The notes below the pieces were generated by a model that worked only from the letters and a program-made list of their open reading frames with translations, was not told the origin of the DNA and made no database searches. This document shows, piece by piece, positions 18,303 through 27,124 of a stretch of DNA of 64,000 nt. This stretch comes from Falsochrobactrum tianjinense (GTDB lineage: Bacteria > Pseudomonadota > Alphaproteobacteria > Rhizobiales > Rhizobiaceae). Both the position numbers and the translations under genes were made by a program. Positions within the stretch are counted from its first letter, which is position 1. Every line of letters starts with the position of its first letter. Location: positions 261,959 to 325,958 of the forward strand of contig NZ_JAHRVA010000002.1 of NCBI RefSeq assembly GCF_019100495.1. Reading direction: 5' to 3'.

Positions 18303-18327
18303 GGGCAGTTTCCTCGCGGACAGCAAA

Positions 18328-18355
18328 GCCGCCTGACTTTTCGGAGCCAGGCGGC
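18328..18355 (-). other. Intercistronic stem-loop between ugpB and ugpA
   Basis: GCCGCCTG (18328-18335) and CAGGCGGC (18348-18355) pair around a 12-nt loop. There is no T-run. Such hairpins after binding-protein genes commonly stabilise the upstream message or attenuate downstream genes. Confidence 0.6.
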
Positions 18356-18373
18356 GTACTTCAATTCATTCCG

Positions 18374-19675
18374 TTACTGTGCGGCTGCGATCGCTTCGTT
18401 AGCGCGCTTGACGGCATTGTCCAGCGCGGTTTTCGCATCCTGCTTGCCTCCGAGCATAGCCTCGAATTCCTCATTGAGAATATCGCGCACCTGCGGCAGA
18501 TTGACGAGGCGCACGCCCTTGGAATTTTCGGTCGGCTCCTTGCCCATCATCTGAAGGATCGGCGTTTCGCGGCCCGGATTCTTTTCATAGAAATCCGACT
18601 TCTTCGTTTCTTCATAGGCGGCCATCGTCACTGGAAGATAGCCTGATTTTTCATGCAGCTTGACCTGTATCTTGGTTTGCGACAGGAAATTAAAGAACTC
18701 AGCGATGCCCTTGTACTGTTCGTCACCCAAGCCCGCAAAGACCCAGAGGCTCGCGCCGCCCGGAATGGTATTCTGAGGGCCATGGCCCTCATAGTAGGGC
18801 AACTGGCCGATACCATAATTGATGCCGGATTTCACCACGTCACCGAGGCCGCCGGAAGATTCGGTCAGCATGGCGCATTCACCCGACGTGAAGAGCTGCT
18901 TGGCTTCGGACGTGCGTCCGCCATAACGGAAGATGTCGTCCTTGGCGAGATCAGCAATAGCCTGAAAATGTTCAACATAAAGCGGCGAATTGATTTCAAG
19001 CTTTACGTCCGTGCCGCCAAGGCCATTTTCATTCGTGCCGTAAGGAACATTGTTCCAGGCGGCGAAGTTTTCGGTCTGAATCCAAGTAAGCCAGGTCGAT
19101 GTGAAGCCGCATTTCGACGCGCCGCTGGCCTTGATTTTCTTCGCAGCTTCAAAAACCTCCGGCCAGGTTTTTGGCGGGGTATTTTCGTCAAGCCCGGCCT
19201 TCTTGAAAGTATCCTTATTGTAATAAAGGATCGGCGAAGAAGAATTGTAAGGGAAAGACAGCATTGTGCCGTCAGGCTTGGAATAATAAGCCACAATACC
19301 AGGGAGATATTGTGACTTGTCGAATTTATAGCCACCCTTCTCGAGAACTTCGGCGGCAGGAACAACCGCGCCTTCGGCAGCCATCATCACGCCGCTACCG
19401 GCATCGAATACCTGAATGATCGCCGGCGGCTGCTTTGAACGGAATGCGGCAATACCGGCATTGAGCGTTTCCGGGTAGCTGCCCTTATATACCGGTACGA
19501 TCTTGTATTCGCTCTGGCTTTCATTGAACTCACTGGAGAGTTCGTTGATCATTTCGTTATTGGCGCCGGTCATGGCGTGCCACCATGCCAGTTCCGTCTG
19601 GGCGAAAGCCTGCGAACCGATGGTGAAGGCAAGTGCGCCCGCAAGCGCCGAAGTCGTAATCAGACGGGTAAGCAT
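18374..19675 (-). CDS. ugpB: sn-Glycerol-3-phosphate-binding periplasmic protein
   Basis: 433 residues from ATG 19675, with CGAGGAGGAAAC immediately upstream as a strong ribosome site; an in-frame ATG at 19711 precedes that site and is rejected. The signal peptide is LITTSALAGALAFTIGSQAFA. The mature part opens ELAWWHAMTGANNEMINEL and has VPVYKGSYPETLNAGIAAFR, FPYNSSSPILYYNKDTF and GQLPYYEGHGPQNTIPGGAS, all UgpB hallmarks. It captures glycerol-3-phosphate or glycerophosphodiesters in the periplasm. It heads the operon. I saw no clear Pho box in the upstream region, although ugp is phosphate-regulated in many bacteria. Confidence 0.95.
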   Translation of the reverse strand: MLTRLITTSALAGALAFTIGSQAFAQTELAWWHAMTGANNEMINELSSEFNESQSEYKIVPVYKGSYPETLNAGIAAFRSKQPPAIIQVFDAGSGVMMAAEGAVVPAAEVLEKGGYKFDKSQYLPGIVAYYSKPDGTMLSFPYNSSSPILYYNKDTFKKAGLDENTPPKTWPEVFEAAKKIKASGASKCGFTSTWLTWIQTENFAAWNNVPYGTNENGLGGTDVKLEINSPLYVEHFQAIADLAKDDIFRYGGRTSEAKQLFTSGECAMLTESSGGLGDVVKSGINYGIGQLPYYEGHGPQNTIPGGASLWVFAGLGDEQYKGIAEFFNFLSQTKIQVKLHEKSGYLPVTMAAYEETKKSDFYEKNPGRETPILQMMGKEPTENSKGVRLVNLPQVRDILNEEFEAMLGGKQDAKTALDNAVKRANEAIAAAQ

Positions 19676-20056
19676 GTTTCCTCCTCGGAGATGAGATTGC
19701 TTGAACATCAAGAACAGCTTGCGCTGCTCTCAGGTCCGGAACCTGCATTATCGTTATTGCACTTATATGAATGCAATTTTTGACGAAGTATCAACCTTCT
19801 ATTTCTTCAATGGCAGAATAAATACGAAAGCGGTAGCGGTCAAAGTGAAAAAAAGCGAAAAAGAATCGATAATAATGAAGATAATCCGTGGATAGATTTG
19901 AATCACCGGCGGTAAGCTTGGTCAGGCAACAGGTTTTAAAGGAGATGGATTGACCCATCGACGTGTCTGCACTGTTATATATGCGCCCGAATCTGTCCCA
20001 ACCGATTTCGGGGTATCTTCAGAAAGCCGGTTCTTGGTTGCCCGGTGAGAAGCAAT
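19676..20056. other. 381-bp divergent intergenic region between ugpB and the LacI gene, with a candidate operator
   Basis: No gene is supported here. An imperfect 22-bp palindrome at 19756-19777 (ATTGCA at one end, TGCAAT at the other, 9 of 11 positions symmetric) lies about 80 bp from the ugpB start and could be an operator. An A-rich stretch follows at about 19815-19890. Both the ugp promoter and the LacI promoter must lie within it. Confidence 0.45.
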
Positions 20057-21106
20057 ATGACGGGCAGGAATATGAGCACTCACGATCACAGGAAAAGCCG
20101 GATTACATTACTGGATGTGGCGCGCCATGCGAATGTGTCGCGGGCCACGGCGTCACTTGTCATACGCAAAAGTCCGCTCGTGGGGGCGGCGACGCGCGAG
20201 AAGGTCGAACAGGCGCTCAAGGAACTTGGCTATGTCTATAATATGGGGGCGGCCAGCCTGCGTGCCGAGCGCTCCAATACGATTGGAGTGATCGTTCCGA
20301 CCCTCGGCAATCCTTTTTATGGCGAGCTTCTCTCCGGCATAGACAATATTGTCGGCGAAGCAGAAATGGTGGTCATTCTTGCCAATAGCGGTGAACAATT
20401 TTCGCGCCAGAGCTTGTTGTTGCAGCGTATGCGCGAACACGGGGTCGATGGGGTGATCGCCTCTTTGACTGCGGAAACACAACCCGATTGCATCGAGCAG
20501 ATCGCGGATTGGGGGCTTCCGGTTGTACAGGTTCTGCGCCATGTAACCGGCAAGCTGGACTATGCGGGCGTGGACTATGCAGGTGGTATGCAGCAGGCGG
20601 TGGATTACCTTGCATCCCTTGGTCATGAGGACATTGCCTTTGCAGTGCATGGACCTGTTCATTCCGCCTACCGCCACCGTGTGGACGGTTTTCGAGGTGC
20701 GATGCTGGAGCGCGGACTCGATCCGGAACTGATTGTACGCGTCCCCATGACCATGCCGCAAATTGCCCAAGCGGCACCGCTTTTGTTCGAGCAGGAACGC
20801 CAACCCACTGCTGCGATCTGCTTCAACGATGTGATCGCATTGGGGCTTGCAGCGGGGCTTTACGATTGCGGGCGCACGGTAGGTCATGATTTTTCACTGG
20901 TCGGTTTTGACGATGTTGCCGATGCGGAAGCGACCCGACCAAGACTGACTTCCGTCTCAAGCACGCCCGTCACTGTCGGGCAGAACGCTGCGCGCCTGTT
21001 GTTGGAGCGCATAGCGGAACCTCACAGGGCACCCCAGCAAATCGTCAGCAAAACATATCTGAAAATCCGCCAGTCCTGTGGACCTGCCAAGGCTTTTGCT
21101 ATCTAA
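20057..21106 (+). CDS. LacI family transcriptional regulator
   Basis: About 349 residues. ATG 20057 has GGTGAGAAG upstream; ATG 20072 is the alternative and has only AGGA at very short spacing. Residues ~15-65 hold the LacI helix-turn-helix and hinge (ITLLDVARHANVSRATASLV, LKELGYVYNMGAASLR), followed by the periplasmic-binding-like effector domain (NTIGVIVPTLGNPFYGELLS, GVDGVIASLTAETQPD, VDYAGGMQQAVDYLASLGH, AICFNDVIALGLAAGL, VGFDDVADAEATRPRLTSV). LacI proteins usually respond to sugars or nucleosides. The next genes in the same direction are an amino-acid-type importer, separated by a 44-bp palindrome. The divergent ugp operon is the other candidate target. The effector is unknown. Confidence 0.9.
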   Translation: MTGRNMSTHDHRKSRITLLDVARHANVSRATASLVIRKSPLVGAATREKVEQALKELGYVYNMGAASLRAERSNTIGVIVPTLGNPFYGELLSGIDNIVGEAEMVVILANSGEQFSRQSLLLQRMREHGVDGVIASLTAETQPDCIEQIADWGLPVVQVLRHVTGKLDYAGVDYAGGMQQAVDYLASLGHEDIAFAVHGPVHSAYRHRVDGFRGAMLERGLDPELIVRVPMTMPQIAQAAPLLFEQERQPTAAICFNDVIALGLAAGLYDCGRTVGHDFSLVGFDDVADAEATRPRLTSVSSTPVTVGQNAARLLLERIAEPHRAPQQIVSKTYLKIRQSCGPAKAFAI

Positions 21107-21134
21107 TCCTTAAACACTGATTAATGATTGACTG

Positions 21135-21178
21135 CCTGCTACAATAGATTTAGATCGATCTAAATCTATTGTAGCAGG
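21135..21178. repeat. 44-bp perfect palindrome between the LacI gene and the ABC importer operon
   Basis: Every base from 21135 to 21156 is complementary to its mirror from 21178 to 21157. The unit runs from CCTGCTACAATAG to the centre GATCGATC and back, with no spacer. It starts 28 bases after the LacI stop codon and ends 39 bases before the importer start. No T-run follows, so it is a poor terminator. The central CG and the TTTAGATCGATCTAAA core resemble LacI/GalR-type operators in form, so it may be the LacI operator; as RNA it could fold into a long 5' leader stem. Confidence 0.85.
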
Positions 21179-21217
21179 AGACGGATCAGGCCGGTTCCAT
21201 GCTGGGAGGCACACCAC

Positions 21218-21886
21218 TTGTATAATTTTAATTTTGCACCGGTGTTTGCATCAATGGACAAGTTGCTTGTCGGTGCTTGGCAGACAATCCAGCTATCCTG
21301 CATCGCGATGTTGCTCGGATTAATCGTCTCGATCATTTGCGCATGGGGCAAAACGTCTGGACCCAGACCCGTACGGTTCGTCATTGACGCTTATGTCGAG
21401 ATCATCCGCAACACACCCTTTCTGGTCCAGATTTTCTTCATCTTCTTCGGCTTGCCAGCAATCGGCCTGCGGCTTTCGCCCAATAGTGCGGCATTGCTTG
21501 CGCTTGTTGTGAATTTCGGGGCTTACGGCACGGAAATCATCCGCGCAGGTATCGAATCTATTCACCGGGGACAGATGGAGGCAGGCACGGCACTCGGCCT
21601 CTCGAAATTGCAGGTCTTTCGCTATATCGTCATGAAGCCTGCACTACGGACGGTCTATCCTTCGCTGACCAGCCAGTTTATCTATCTGATGCTGACATCG
21701 AGTGTGGTTTCGGTGATTTCCGCCAGCGAGCTTGCTGCGGCGGGCAATGACCTGCAATCGGCGACCTTCGCCAGCTTTGAAGTCTATATCGTCATCACGT
21801 TCCTTTATTTCGTGCTGTCTATCGGCTTTTCAACGATCTTCTCGATCATCGAAAAGATGGCATTCAAATACCCCCTGAGCCGATAG
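21218..21886 (+). CDS. Amino-acid ABC transporter permease (HisM/GlnP family), first subunit
   Basis: 222 residues beginning at TTG 21218, preceded by GGGAGG at 7 nt; no in-frame ATG fits before the first helix. About five membrane helices are seen. The polar amino-acid permease signature is present: LLVGAWQTIQLSCIAML, YVEIIRNTPFLVQIFFIFFG and the EAA loop GQMEAGTALGLSKLQVFRYI. It forms a heterodimeric channel with the next permease. TTG starts are usually weak, so initiation may be tuned here. It is followed by the second permease after a 9-base gap. Confidence 0.9.
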   Translation: MYNFNFAPVFASMDKLLVGAWQTIQLSCIAMLLGLIVSIICAWGKTSGPRPVRFVIDAYVEIIRNTPFLVQIFFIFFGLPAIGLRLSPNSAALLALVVNFGAYGTEIIRAGIESIHRGQMEAGTALGLSKLQVFRYIVMKPALRTVYPSLTSQFIYLMLTSSVVSVISASELAAAGNDLQSATFASFEVYIVITFLYFVLSIGFSTIFSIIEKMAFKYPLSR

Positions 21887-21895
21887 GAGCGGACC

Positions 21896-22552
21896 ATGAT
21901 CAGACCTTTTGGCTTTAATGAATTTCTCATCATCGTCTATGCGGCCCAATGGACGATCGCGCTTTCGGCGCTTGCTTTTGTCGGTGGGGGCTTGGGTGGA
22001 ATTCTCGTCGCACTCATGCGCGTAGCAGACGCGCGAGTGCCGCGCTTCTTCGCGCTCGGTTTCATCCGGATATTTCAAGGAACGCCGCTTTTGATGCAGC
22101 TTTTCCTGGTGTTTTTCGGCCTCAACATTTTCGGCTTCGGTATCAATCCATGGGTCGCCGCCTCCATTGCGCTTACGTTGCATGCGAGTGCGTTTCTGGG
22201 TGAAATCTGGCGTGGTTGTATCAACGCCGTGCCGCCGGGCCAGCGGGAGGCAGCTACTGCGCTTGGGCTGCGTTATTTCAACCGCATGCGTTATGTGATT
22301 CTGCCGCAGGCAAGCCGCATCGCCGTTGCGCCCACCGTTGGTTTTCTGGTGCAGCTCATCAAGGGTACGTCACTGGCCGCGATCATCGGTTTCACCGAAC
22401 TGACCCGGCAAGGGCAGATCATTAATAATGCGACATTCAGCCCCTTTCTGGTGTTCGGCACCGTGGCGGCCATTTATTTCATCCTGTGCTGGCCGCTTTC
22501 GATCCTCGCGCGCCGCATGGAATCAAGGTTCTCTCGTGCAACAGCTCGTTAA
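21896..22552 (+). CDS. Amino-acid ABC transporter permease (HisM/GlnP family), second subunit
   Basis: 218 residues with about five helices. Landmarks are ALAFVGGGLGGILVALMRVA, FIRIFQGTPLLMQLFLVFFG, the EAA loop PPGQREAATALGLRYFNRMR, and VQLIKGTSLAAIIGFTELTR. This is the partner of the preceding permease. GGAGCGG stands just before ATG 21896. The length is normal for the family. It is separated from the binding protein gene by 63 bases. Confidence 0.9.
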   Translation: MIRPFGFNEFLIIVYAAQWTIALSALAFVGGGLGGILVALMRVADARVPRFFALGFIRIFQGTPLLMQLFLVFFGLNIFGFGINPWVAASIALTLHASAFLGEIWRGCINAVPPGQREAATALGLRYFNRMRYVILPQASRIAVAPTVGFLVQLIKGTSLAAIIGFTELTRQGQIINNATFSPFLVFGTVAAIYFILCWPLSILARRMESRFSRATAR

Positions 22553-22615
22553 TCGGGAGCTTTGACGGGACTTAATGCCGGCGAGGAGACCGGCCAACTC
22601 AGGGAAGGAAATAAT

Positions 22616-23428
22616 ATGAACGTTACCAGACGTATGGCCCTTATCGGGGCAGGAGCTCTTATCGGGGCGGGTACGCTCGCCACCACTTTTGCGCCTGCCG
22701 CTTTTGCGCAGACAGTCGAAGGCATCAAATCCGCCGGAGAGATCAAAATCGGTATGCTCGTCGATTTCCCGCCTTTCGGCATCATGAACACAAGCAACGA
22801 GCCTGATGGCTATGATGCGGATGTGGCGAAGCTTCTTGCCAAGGAACTGGGCGTCGAAGCCAAAATCGTTCCGGTAACCGGCCCCAACCGCATTCCGTAT
22901 CTGCAAAGCGGACAGGTCGATGTTCTGGTCGCCTCGCTGGGAATTACCGAAGAGCGCGCCAAAAATGTCGATTTCTCGCAGCCTTATGCGGGTATTTCGA
23001 TCGGCATTGTGGGGCCGAAAGATACGGCAGCCTCCAAACCTGAAGATCTTTCCGGCAAGAGCATCGGCGTAGCGCGCGCCAGCACGCAGGATACGGCTGT
23101 GACCAAGGTTGCGCCAAAGGATGCCACAATCCGCCGCTTCGACGATGACGCCAGCGCTGTGCAGGCCCTGCTGTCGGGACAAGTCGATCTGATAGGCCTT
23201 TCCAATGTGGTTGCAGCGGAAATCGAAAAGGCGGCTCCCGGCCGTTACGAGCAGAAAATTCAGCTCAGCCAGCAGGTTCAGGGCATTGCCGTGAAGAAAG
23301 GCTCTACGGAAATGCTCGAATTCGTTAACAAGTTCCTCGAAAAAGTGAAGGGCGATGGTGAGTTGAACAAGATTCATGAAAAGTGGCTTGGTTCGCCGCT
23401 GCCCGATTTCGTGACAGACGCAAAGTAA
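22616..23428 (+). CDS. Amino-acid ABC transporter substrate-binding protein (family 3)
   Basis: 270 residues from ATG 22616 (AGGGAAGGAAATA upstream). The N-terminus has twin arginine-like RR in MNVTRRMALIGAGALIGAG followed by a signal ending AAFAQT, so Tat or Sec export is possible. The mature part is SBP_bac_3: AGEIKIGMLVDFPPFGIMNT, YDADVAKLLAKELGVEAKIV, VASLGITEERAKNVDFSQPY, and LNKIHEKWLG at the C-terminus. It binds a polar amino acid or related solute in the periplasm. The gene lies third in the operon, and a hairpin follows it before the ATPase gene. Confidence 0.9.
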   Translation: MNVTRRMALIGAGALIGAGTLATTFAPAAFAQTVEGIKSAGEIKIGMLVDFPPFGIMNTSNEPDGYDADVAKLLAKELGVEAKIVPVTGPNRIPYLQSGQVDVLVASLGITEERAKNVDFSQPYAGISIGIVGPKDTAASKPEDLSGKSIGVARASTQDTAVTKVAPKDATIRRFDDDASAVQALLSGQVDLIGLSNVVAAEIEKAAPGRYEQKIQLSQQVQGIAVKKGSTEMLEFVNKFLEKVKGDGELNKIHEKWLGSPLPDFVTDAK

Positions 23429-23439
23429 GATCAAAATTT

Positions 23440-23465
23440 CCATGTCCGGGATTACCCGGGCATGG
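23440..23465 (+). other. Intercistronic stem-loop between binding-protein and ATPase genes
   Basis: CCATGTCCGGG (23440-23450) pairs with CCCGGGCATGG (23455-23465), with one G-T, around the loop ATTA. No T-run follows. It probably stabilises the binding-protein message or attenuates the ATPase gene, as at the ugpB-ugpA junction. Confidence 0.65.
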
Positions 23466-23500
23466 GCTCAATTTGAAATGATGGAAGGACGTTTCTCATC

Positions 23501-24274
23501 ATGAACCAGACGGCTCAGAACAAAGCGCAACGGGGAGAGACTTCCGGTCCCGCAGTGCTGATGGAAGATGTCAACAAATGGTATGGCACCTATCACGCAC
23601 TGCGCGACATCGAACTCACCGTCGAGAGTGGCGAACGCATCGTCGTTTGCGGGCCTTCCGGCTCTGGTAAATCGACGCTTATTCGCTGTATCAACCAGCT
23701 TGAGACCATCCAGAAGGGTCGTATCGTTGTCGATGGCCTCGACCTGACGGCAGGCGGCAGAAATGTCGATATCGTGCGACAGGAAACCGGCATGGTTTTC
23801 CAGCAATTCAATCTGTTCCCTCATATGACAGTTCTGGAAAACTGCACGCTTGCACCCATGAAGGTGCGCGGCGTTTCCAAGGTCGAGGCCGAAAAGACCG
23901 CGCGCAAATATCTTGAGCGCGTTCGCATTCCCGAACAGGCAGATAAATATCCGGCGCAGCTTTCCGGTGGCCAGCAGCAGCGTGTGGCGATTGCCCGCGC
24001 ACTGTGTATGAACCCCAAGATCATGCTGTTTGACGAGCCAACCTCGGCCCTTGATCCGGAAATGGTCAAGGAAGTGCTCGATACCATGATCGATTTGGCC
24101 AAAGAAGGCATGACTATGCTTTGCGTGACCCATGAAATGGGTTTTGCGCGGCAAGTGGCCGATCGGGTGATCTTCATGGATCAGGGTGCAATTCTCGAAA
24201 TGGCCCCGCCCGATGAGTTCTTCGACAATCCAAGGCATGAGAGAACCCGCGCCTTTATCGGCCAGATTTCCTGA
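23501..24274 (+). CDS. Polar amino-acid ABC transporter ATP-binding protein (GlnQ/HisP family)
   Basis: 257 residues. Walker [10 protein letters not shown] (~51-59), Q-loop [16 protein letters not shown], signature [15 protein letters not shown], Walker [21 protein letters not shown], and switch [15 protein letters not shown]. The ~20-residue N-terminal extension before [19 protein letters not shown] is not conserved in the family. It powers the importer made by the two permeases and the binding protein just upstream. The 72-base gap before it contains the hairpin. Next comes a D-2-hydroxyacid dehydrogenase 32 bases on. Confidence 0.93.
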   Translation: MNQTAQNKAQRGETSGPAVLMEDVNKWYGTYHALRDIELTVESGERIVVCGPSGSGKSTLIRCINQLETIQKGRIVVDGLDLTAGGRNVDIVRQETGMVFQQFNLFPHMTVLENCTLAPMKVRGVSKVEAEKTARKYLERVRIPEQADKYPAQLSGGQQQRVAIARALCMNPKIMLFDEPTSALDPEMVKEVLDTMIDLAKEGMTMLCVTHEMGFARQVADRVIFMDQGAILEMAPPDEFFDNPRHERTRAFIGQIS

Positions 24275-24306
24275 TATAAGCCAATAGCTTGGCGATGGAG
24301 CTTGAA

Positions 24307-25245
24307 GTGACGCACGAAATTCTGCTCGTGGAACCTATGATGCCGTTGATCGAAGAGGAGCTTGATGCTGCCTATAAGGTATATCGGCTCTATAAAGCGG
24401 GTGAAAAAGCAGCGATCGAGGCAGCTCTTAGCACGATCCGTGCGGTTATTACTGGCGGTGGAGCGGGCCTTTCCAATGAGTGGATCGAACGCCTGCCAGC
24501 GCTCGGCCTGATCGCGATCAACGGGGTTGGTACGGATAAGGTCGATCTCGACTTTGCGCGCAGCCGGAATATTCATGTCAGCACCACACCGGGCGTTCTC
24601 ACCGACGATGTTGCTGATATCGGCATTGCGCTGATGCTGGCGGTGCTGCGCCACCTTCCTCAGGGGGACCAATTCGTGCGTAATGGCGATTGGATGCAGC
24701 GCAAGGCATTTCCGCTGGGAACCAGCCCCAAGGGCAAGCGTATCGGCATTCTCGGCCTGGGGCAGATCGGCAAAGCGGTGGCGAAACGTGCCGAAGCCTT
24801 TGGCATGAATGTTCATTACTGGAACCGTTCCCTGGTTTCGGACACGCCTTGGACCGCACATCCTTCTCCGGTCGAACTAGCGCGCAATAGCGATGTGCTC
24901 GTCGTTTGCGTTGCGGCCAATGCGGAAACGCAAAATATCGTCAATGTGGATGTGCTGACGGCCCTCGGCGGCAATGGCGTTATCGTTAATGTCGCGCGCG
25001 GCAGTGTGATTGATGAGGACGCATTGCTGGCGGCCCTCGAGAAAGGCGTGATCGCGGGAGCAGGCCTTGATGTTTTCGTCAACGAACCGGCAATTCGCGG
25101 GGGATTCTTTACCGCACCCCATACGGTTCTGATGCCTCATCAGGGCAGCGCCACATTTGAAACGCGCATGGGCATGGGTGCGCTCGTTCTGTCCAATCTG
25201 AAGGCATATTTTGCGGGCGATGTCCCGCCCACCAAAGTCAATTGA
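24307..25245 (+). CDS. D-isomer-specific 2-hydroxyacid dehydrogenase (glyoxylate/hydroxypyruvate reductase-like)
   Basis: 312 residues from GTG 24307, chosen because GGAG is 6 nt upstream; ATG 24295 and TTG 24289 lack a site. The catalytic domain opens EILLVEPMMPLIEEELDAAY. The NAD(P) fold has GILGLGQIGKAVAKR (GxGxxG). The catalytic arginine is in VNVARGSVIDEDALLAALE, and the catalytic His lies in LMPHQGSATFETR after the Glu of VNEPA. It reduces a 2-oxoacid such as glyoxylate or hydroxypyruvate to the D-hydroxyacid, or the reverse. It follows the importer ATPase closely and may act on the imported compound or its product. The substrate is unproven. Confidence 0.85.
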   Translation: MTHEILLVEPMMPLIEEELDAAYKVYRLYKAGEKAAIEAALSTIRAVITGGGAGLSNEWIERLPALGLIAINGVGTDKVDLDFARSRNIHVSTTPGVLTDDVADIGIALMLAVLRHLPQGDQFVRNGDWMQRKAFPLGTSPKGKRIGILGLGQIGKAVAKRAEAFGMNVHYWNRSLVSDTPWTAHPSPVELARNSDVLVVCVAANAETQNIVNVDVLTALGGNGVIVNVARGSVIDEDALLAALEKGVIAGAGLDVFVNEPAIRGGFFTAPHTVLMPHQGSATFETRMGMGALVLSNLKAYFAGDVPPTKVN

Positions 25246-25342
25246 GTTTCGATGATCGTCAGGCAAGCGTTTTGAAGGCCGTATCCACCATCGCGCTCTA
25301 ACGCGTGATTGTGATAGTTTCAGCCAATCGATTCTGGACAGG

Positions 25343-25386
25343 GCATTTCCAACAAAAGTGTAAAGCGGTTTTGTGCCCGGAAATGC
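25343..25386. repeat. Dispersed palindromic intergenic repeat, copy 1
   Basis: GCATTTCC (25343-25350) and GGAAATGC (25379-25386) enclose a nested CAAAA...TTTTG dyad. The same design is seen at 32256-32300 and 51948-51987. It lies between the dehydrogenase and the adenine deaminase genes and resembles the small palindromic repeats scattered in Brucella/Ochrobactrum intergenic DNA. Confidence 0.6.
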
Positions 25387-25421
25387 GTAAAGCGAAAACA
25401 CGTTGATGGCGGAGCAGACAG

Positions 25422-27113
25422 ATGCTGGAACGGATGATCGATCAGGGTGCGGGTCGCGAGCCTGCCGATATCGTGCTCAAGGGCGGTCGCTTTTTTGATC
25501 TGGTGAGCGGTGAGCTGATCGAGAGCGATATCGCCATCAGCGGCGACCGGATCGTCGGTACTTTCGGCACTTATGAAGGCACGCGCGAAATCGATATTTC
25601 CGGCCGCATCGTCGTGCCAGGTTTCATCGACACGCATCTGCATATCGAATCCTCCAACGTCACACCGCATGAGTTTGACCGCTGTGTTCTGCCACAAGGC
25701 GTCACAACTGTTATCTGCGACCCGCATGAGATCGCCAATGTGCTTGGTGCCGAAGGAATCCAATACTTCCTCGACAGCACGCTTGAAACCATCATGGATA
25801 TTCGCGTGCAGCTTTCAAGCTGTGTACCGGCCACCCATATGGAAACCTCGGGCGCGGAATTGCTGGTCGACAATCTTCTGCCTTTTGCCGGCCATCCCAA
25901 GGTGATCGGGCTGGCGGAATTCATGAATTTTCCGGGTGTTCTCGCTAAAGACCCTGAATGCATGGCGAAGCTGAAGGCATTTCAGGGACGCCATATTGAT
26001 GGACATGCGCCGCTTCTGCGCGGGTTTGATCTCAACGGCTATATTTCGGCAGGCATACGCACCGAGCACGAAGCGACGAGCGCCGAAGAAGCACTCGAAA
26101 AAATGCGCAAAGGAATGCATGTTCTGGTGCGCGAAGGCTCCGTCTCGAAAGATCTGGCAGCGTTAATGCCGATCATCACCGAGCGGCACGCACAGTTTCT
26201 TGCGCTCTGCACCGATGATCGCAACCCGCTTGATATCGCCGATCAGGGCCATCTCGATTATCTGATCCGCACTGCGATTGCGGGCGGGGTGGAACCGATT
26301 GCCATCTATCGTGCGGCCAGCATTTCGGCGGCTCGGGCTTTCGGCCTGTTTGACCGCGGCCTCGTCGCTCCCGGCCAGCGCGCCGACCTCGTCGTCATCG
26401 ACAGTCTTGAAGGCTGTCATGCAGAAATCGTGCTTTCAGCAGGCAGGGTGGTTTCGGAAGAACTGTTTGCCAGCCGCAAATCCATCGCGCCTGTCGGACG
26501 TAACAGCGTGAAGGCCCCGCGCGTCAGTGCATCGAACTTCCGTTCCCAATCCAATAGCGGCAAGACGCGCGCAATCGGGATTGTTCCAGGCAAGATCATT
26601 ACTGAAAGCCTCGAATTCGACCTCAAGGTCGGCCCGCATGGCGTCGAGCCCGATTTGGAACATGATGTGGTGAAAATCTCGGTCGTGGAGCGGCATGGCA
26701 AAAATGGCAATATCGCCACGGGCTTCGTACATGGTTTCGGCTTGAAAGCCGGAGCCATTGCTTCGACCGTCAGCCATGACAGTCATAATATTTGCGTGGT
26801 TGGTGTTTCTGACGACGATATCGCCGTTGCGGTCAACCGGCTAGGCGAAATCGAGGGCGGGTTTGTTGTTGTGTCCGATGGCAAGGTGCTCGCAGAAATG
26901 CCGCTGCCTATTGCAGGACTGATGAGCATGGAGCCTTATGAAACCGTGCGCGACCAGCTACGTGATCTACGCCATGCGGCAGATCTGCTCGGAACCAAGC
27001 TGGAAGAACCATTCCTGCAACTGGCCTTTGTTGCCTTGCCGGTCATCCCGCATCTCAAGATTACGGACCGTGGACTTGTCGATGTCGACAAGTTTGAATT
27101 TGTAGGGAATTAG
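25422..27113 (+). CDS. ade: Adenine deaminase
   Basis: 563 residues. The amidohydrolase metal site is [20 protein letters not shown], followed by [46 protein letters not shown], and [20 protein letters not shown]. The C-terminal ~200 residues are the adenine deaminase-specific domain ([39 protein letters not shown]). The enzyme deaminates adenine to hypoxanthine plus ammonia with divalent metal. The size and both domains are complete. It ends 11 bases from the convergent Lrp gene. It lies downstream of the importer/dehydrogenase genes, but a 176-base gap with a palindromic repeat suggests its own promoter. Confidence 0.95.
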   Translation: MLERMIDQGAGREPADIVLKGGRFFDLVSGELIESDIAISGDRIVGTFGTYEGTREIDISGRIVVPGFIDTHLHIESSNVTPHEFDRCVLPQGVTTVICDPHEIANVLGAEGIQYFLDSTLETIMDIRVQLSSCVPATHMETSGAELLVDNLLPFAGHPKVIGLAEFMNFPGVLAKDPECMAKLKAFQGRHIDGHAPLLRGFDLNGYISAGIRTEHEATSAEEALEKMRKGMHVLVREGSVSKDLAALMPIITERHAQFLALCTDDRNPLDIADQGHLDYLIRTAIAGGVEPIAIYRAASISAARAFGLFDRGLVAPGQRADLVVIDSLEGCHAEIVLSAGRVVSEELFASRKSIAPVGRNSVKAPRVSASNFRSQSNSGKTRAIGIVPGKIITESLEFDLKVGPHGVEPDLEHDVVKISVVERHGKNGNIATGFVHGFGLKAGAIASTVSHDSHNICVVGVSDDDIAVAVNRLGEIEGGFVVVSDGKVLAEMPLPIAGLMSMEPYETVRDQLRDLRHAADLLGTKLEEPFLQLAFVALPVIPHLKITDRGLVDVDKFEFVGN

Positions 27114-27124
27114 CACCACCGCCC

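Noticed and set aside
19701..19895. 64-codon frame upstream of the LacI gene
   Set aside because: No ribosome site and a Lys/Ile-rich product; it lies in the A-rich part of the ugp promoter region.
19676..20056. Pho box upstream of ugpB
   Set aside because: No pair of CTGTCAT-like direct repeats could be seen, so phosphate control is not claimed.
22523..23443. Open frame of 306 codons on the minus strand
   Set aside because: It is antisense to the periplasmic binding-protein gene, which has a signal peptide and SBP motifs; no ribosome site is seen.
25246..25421. Possible small RNA between the dehydrogenase and adenine deaminase genes
   Set aside because: The only structure is the dispersed palindromic repeat; no promoter and T-run pair could be found.
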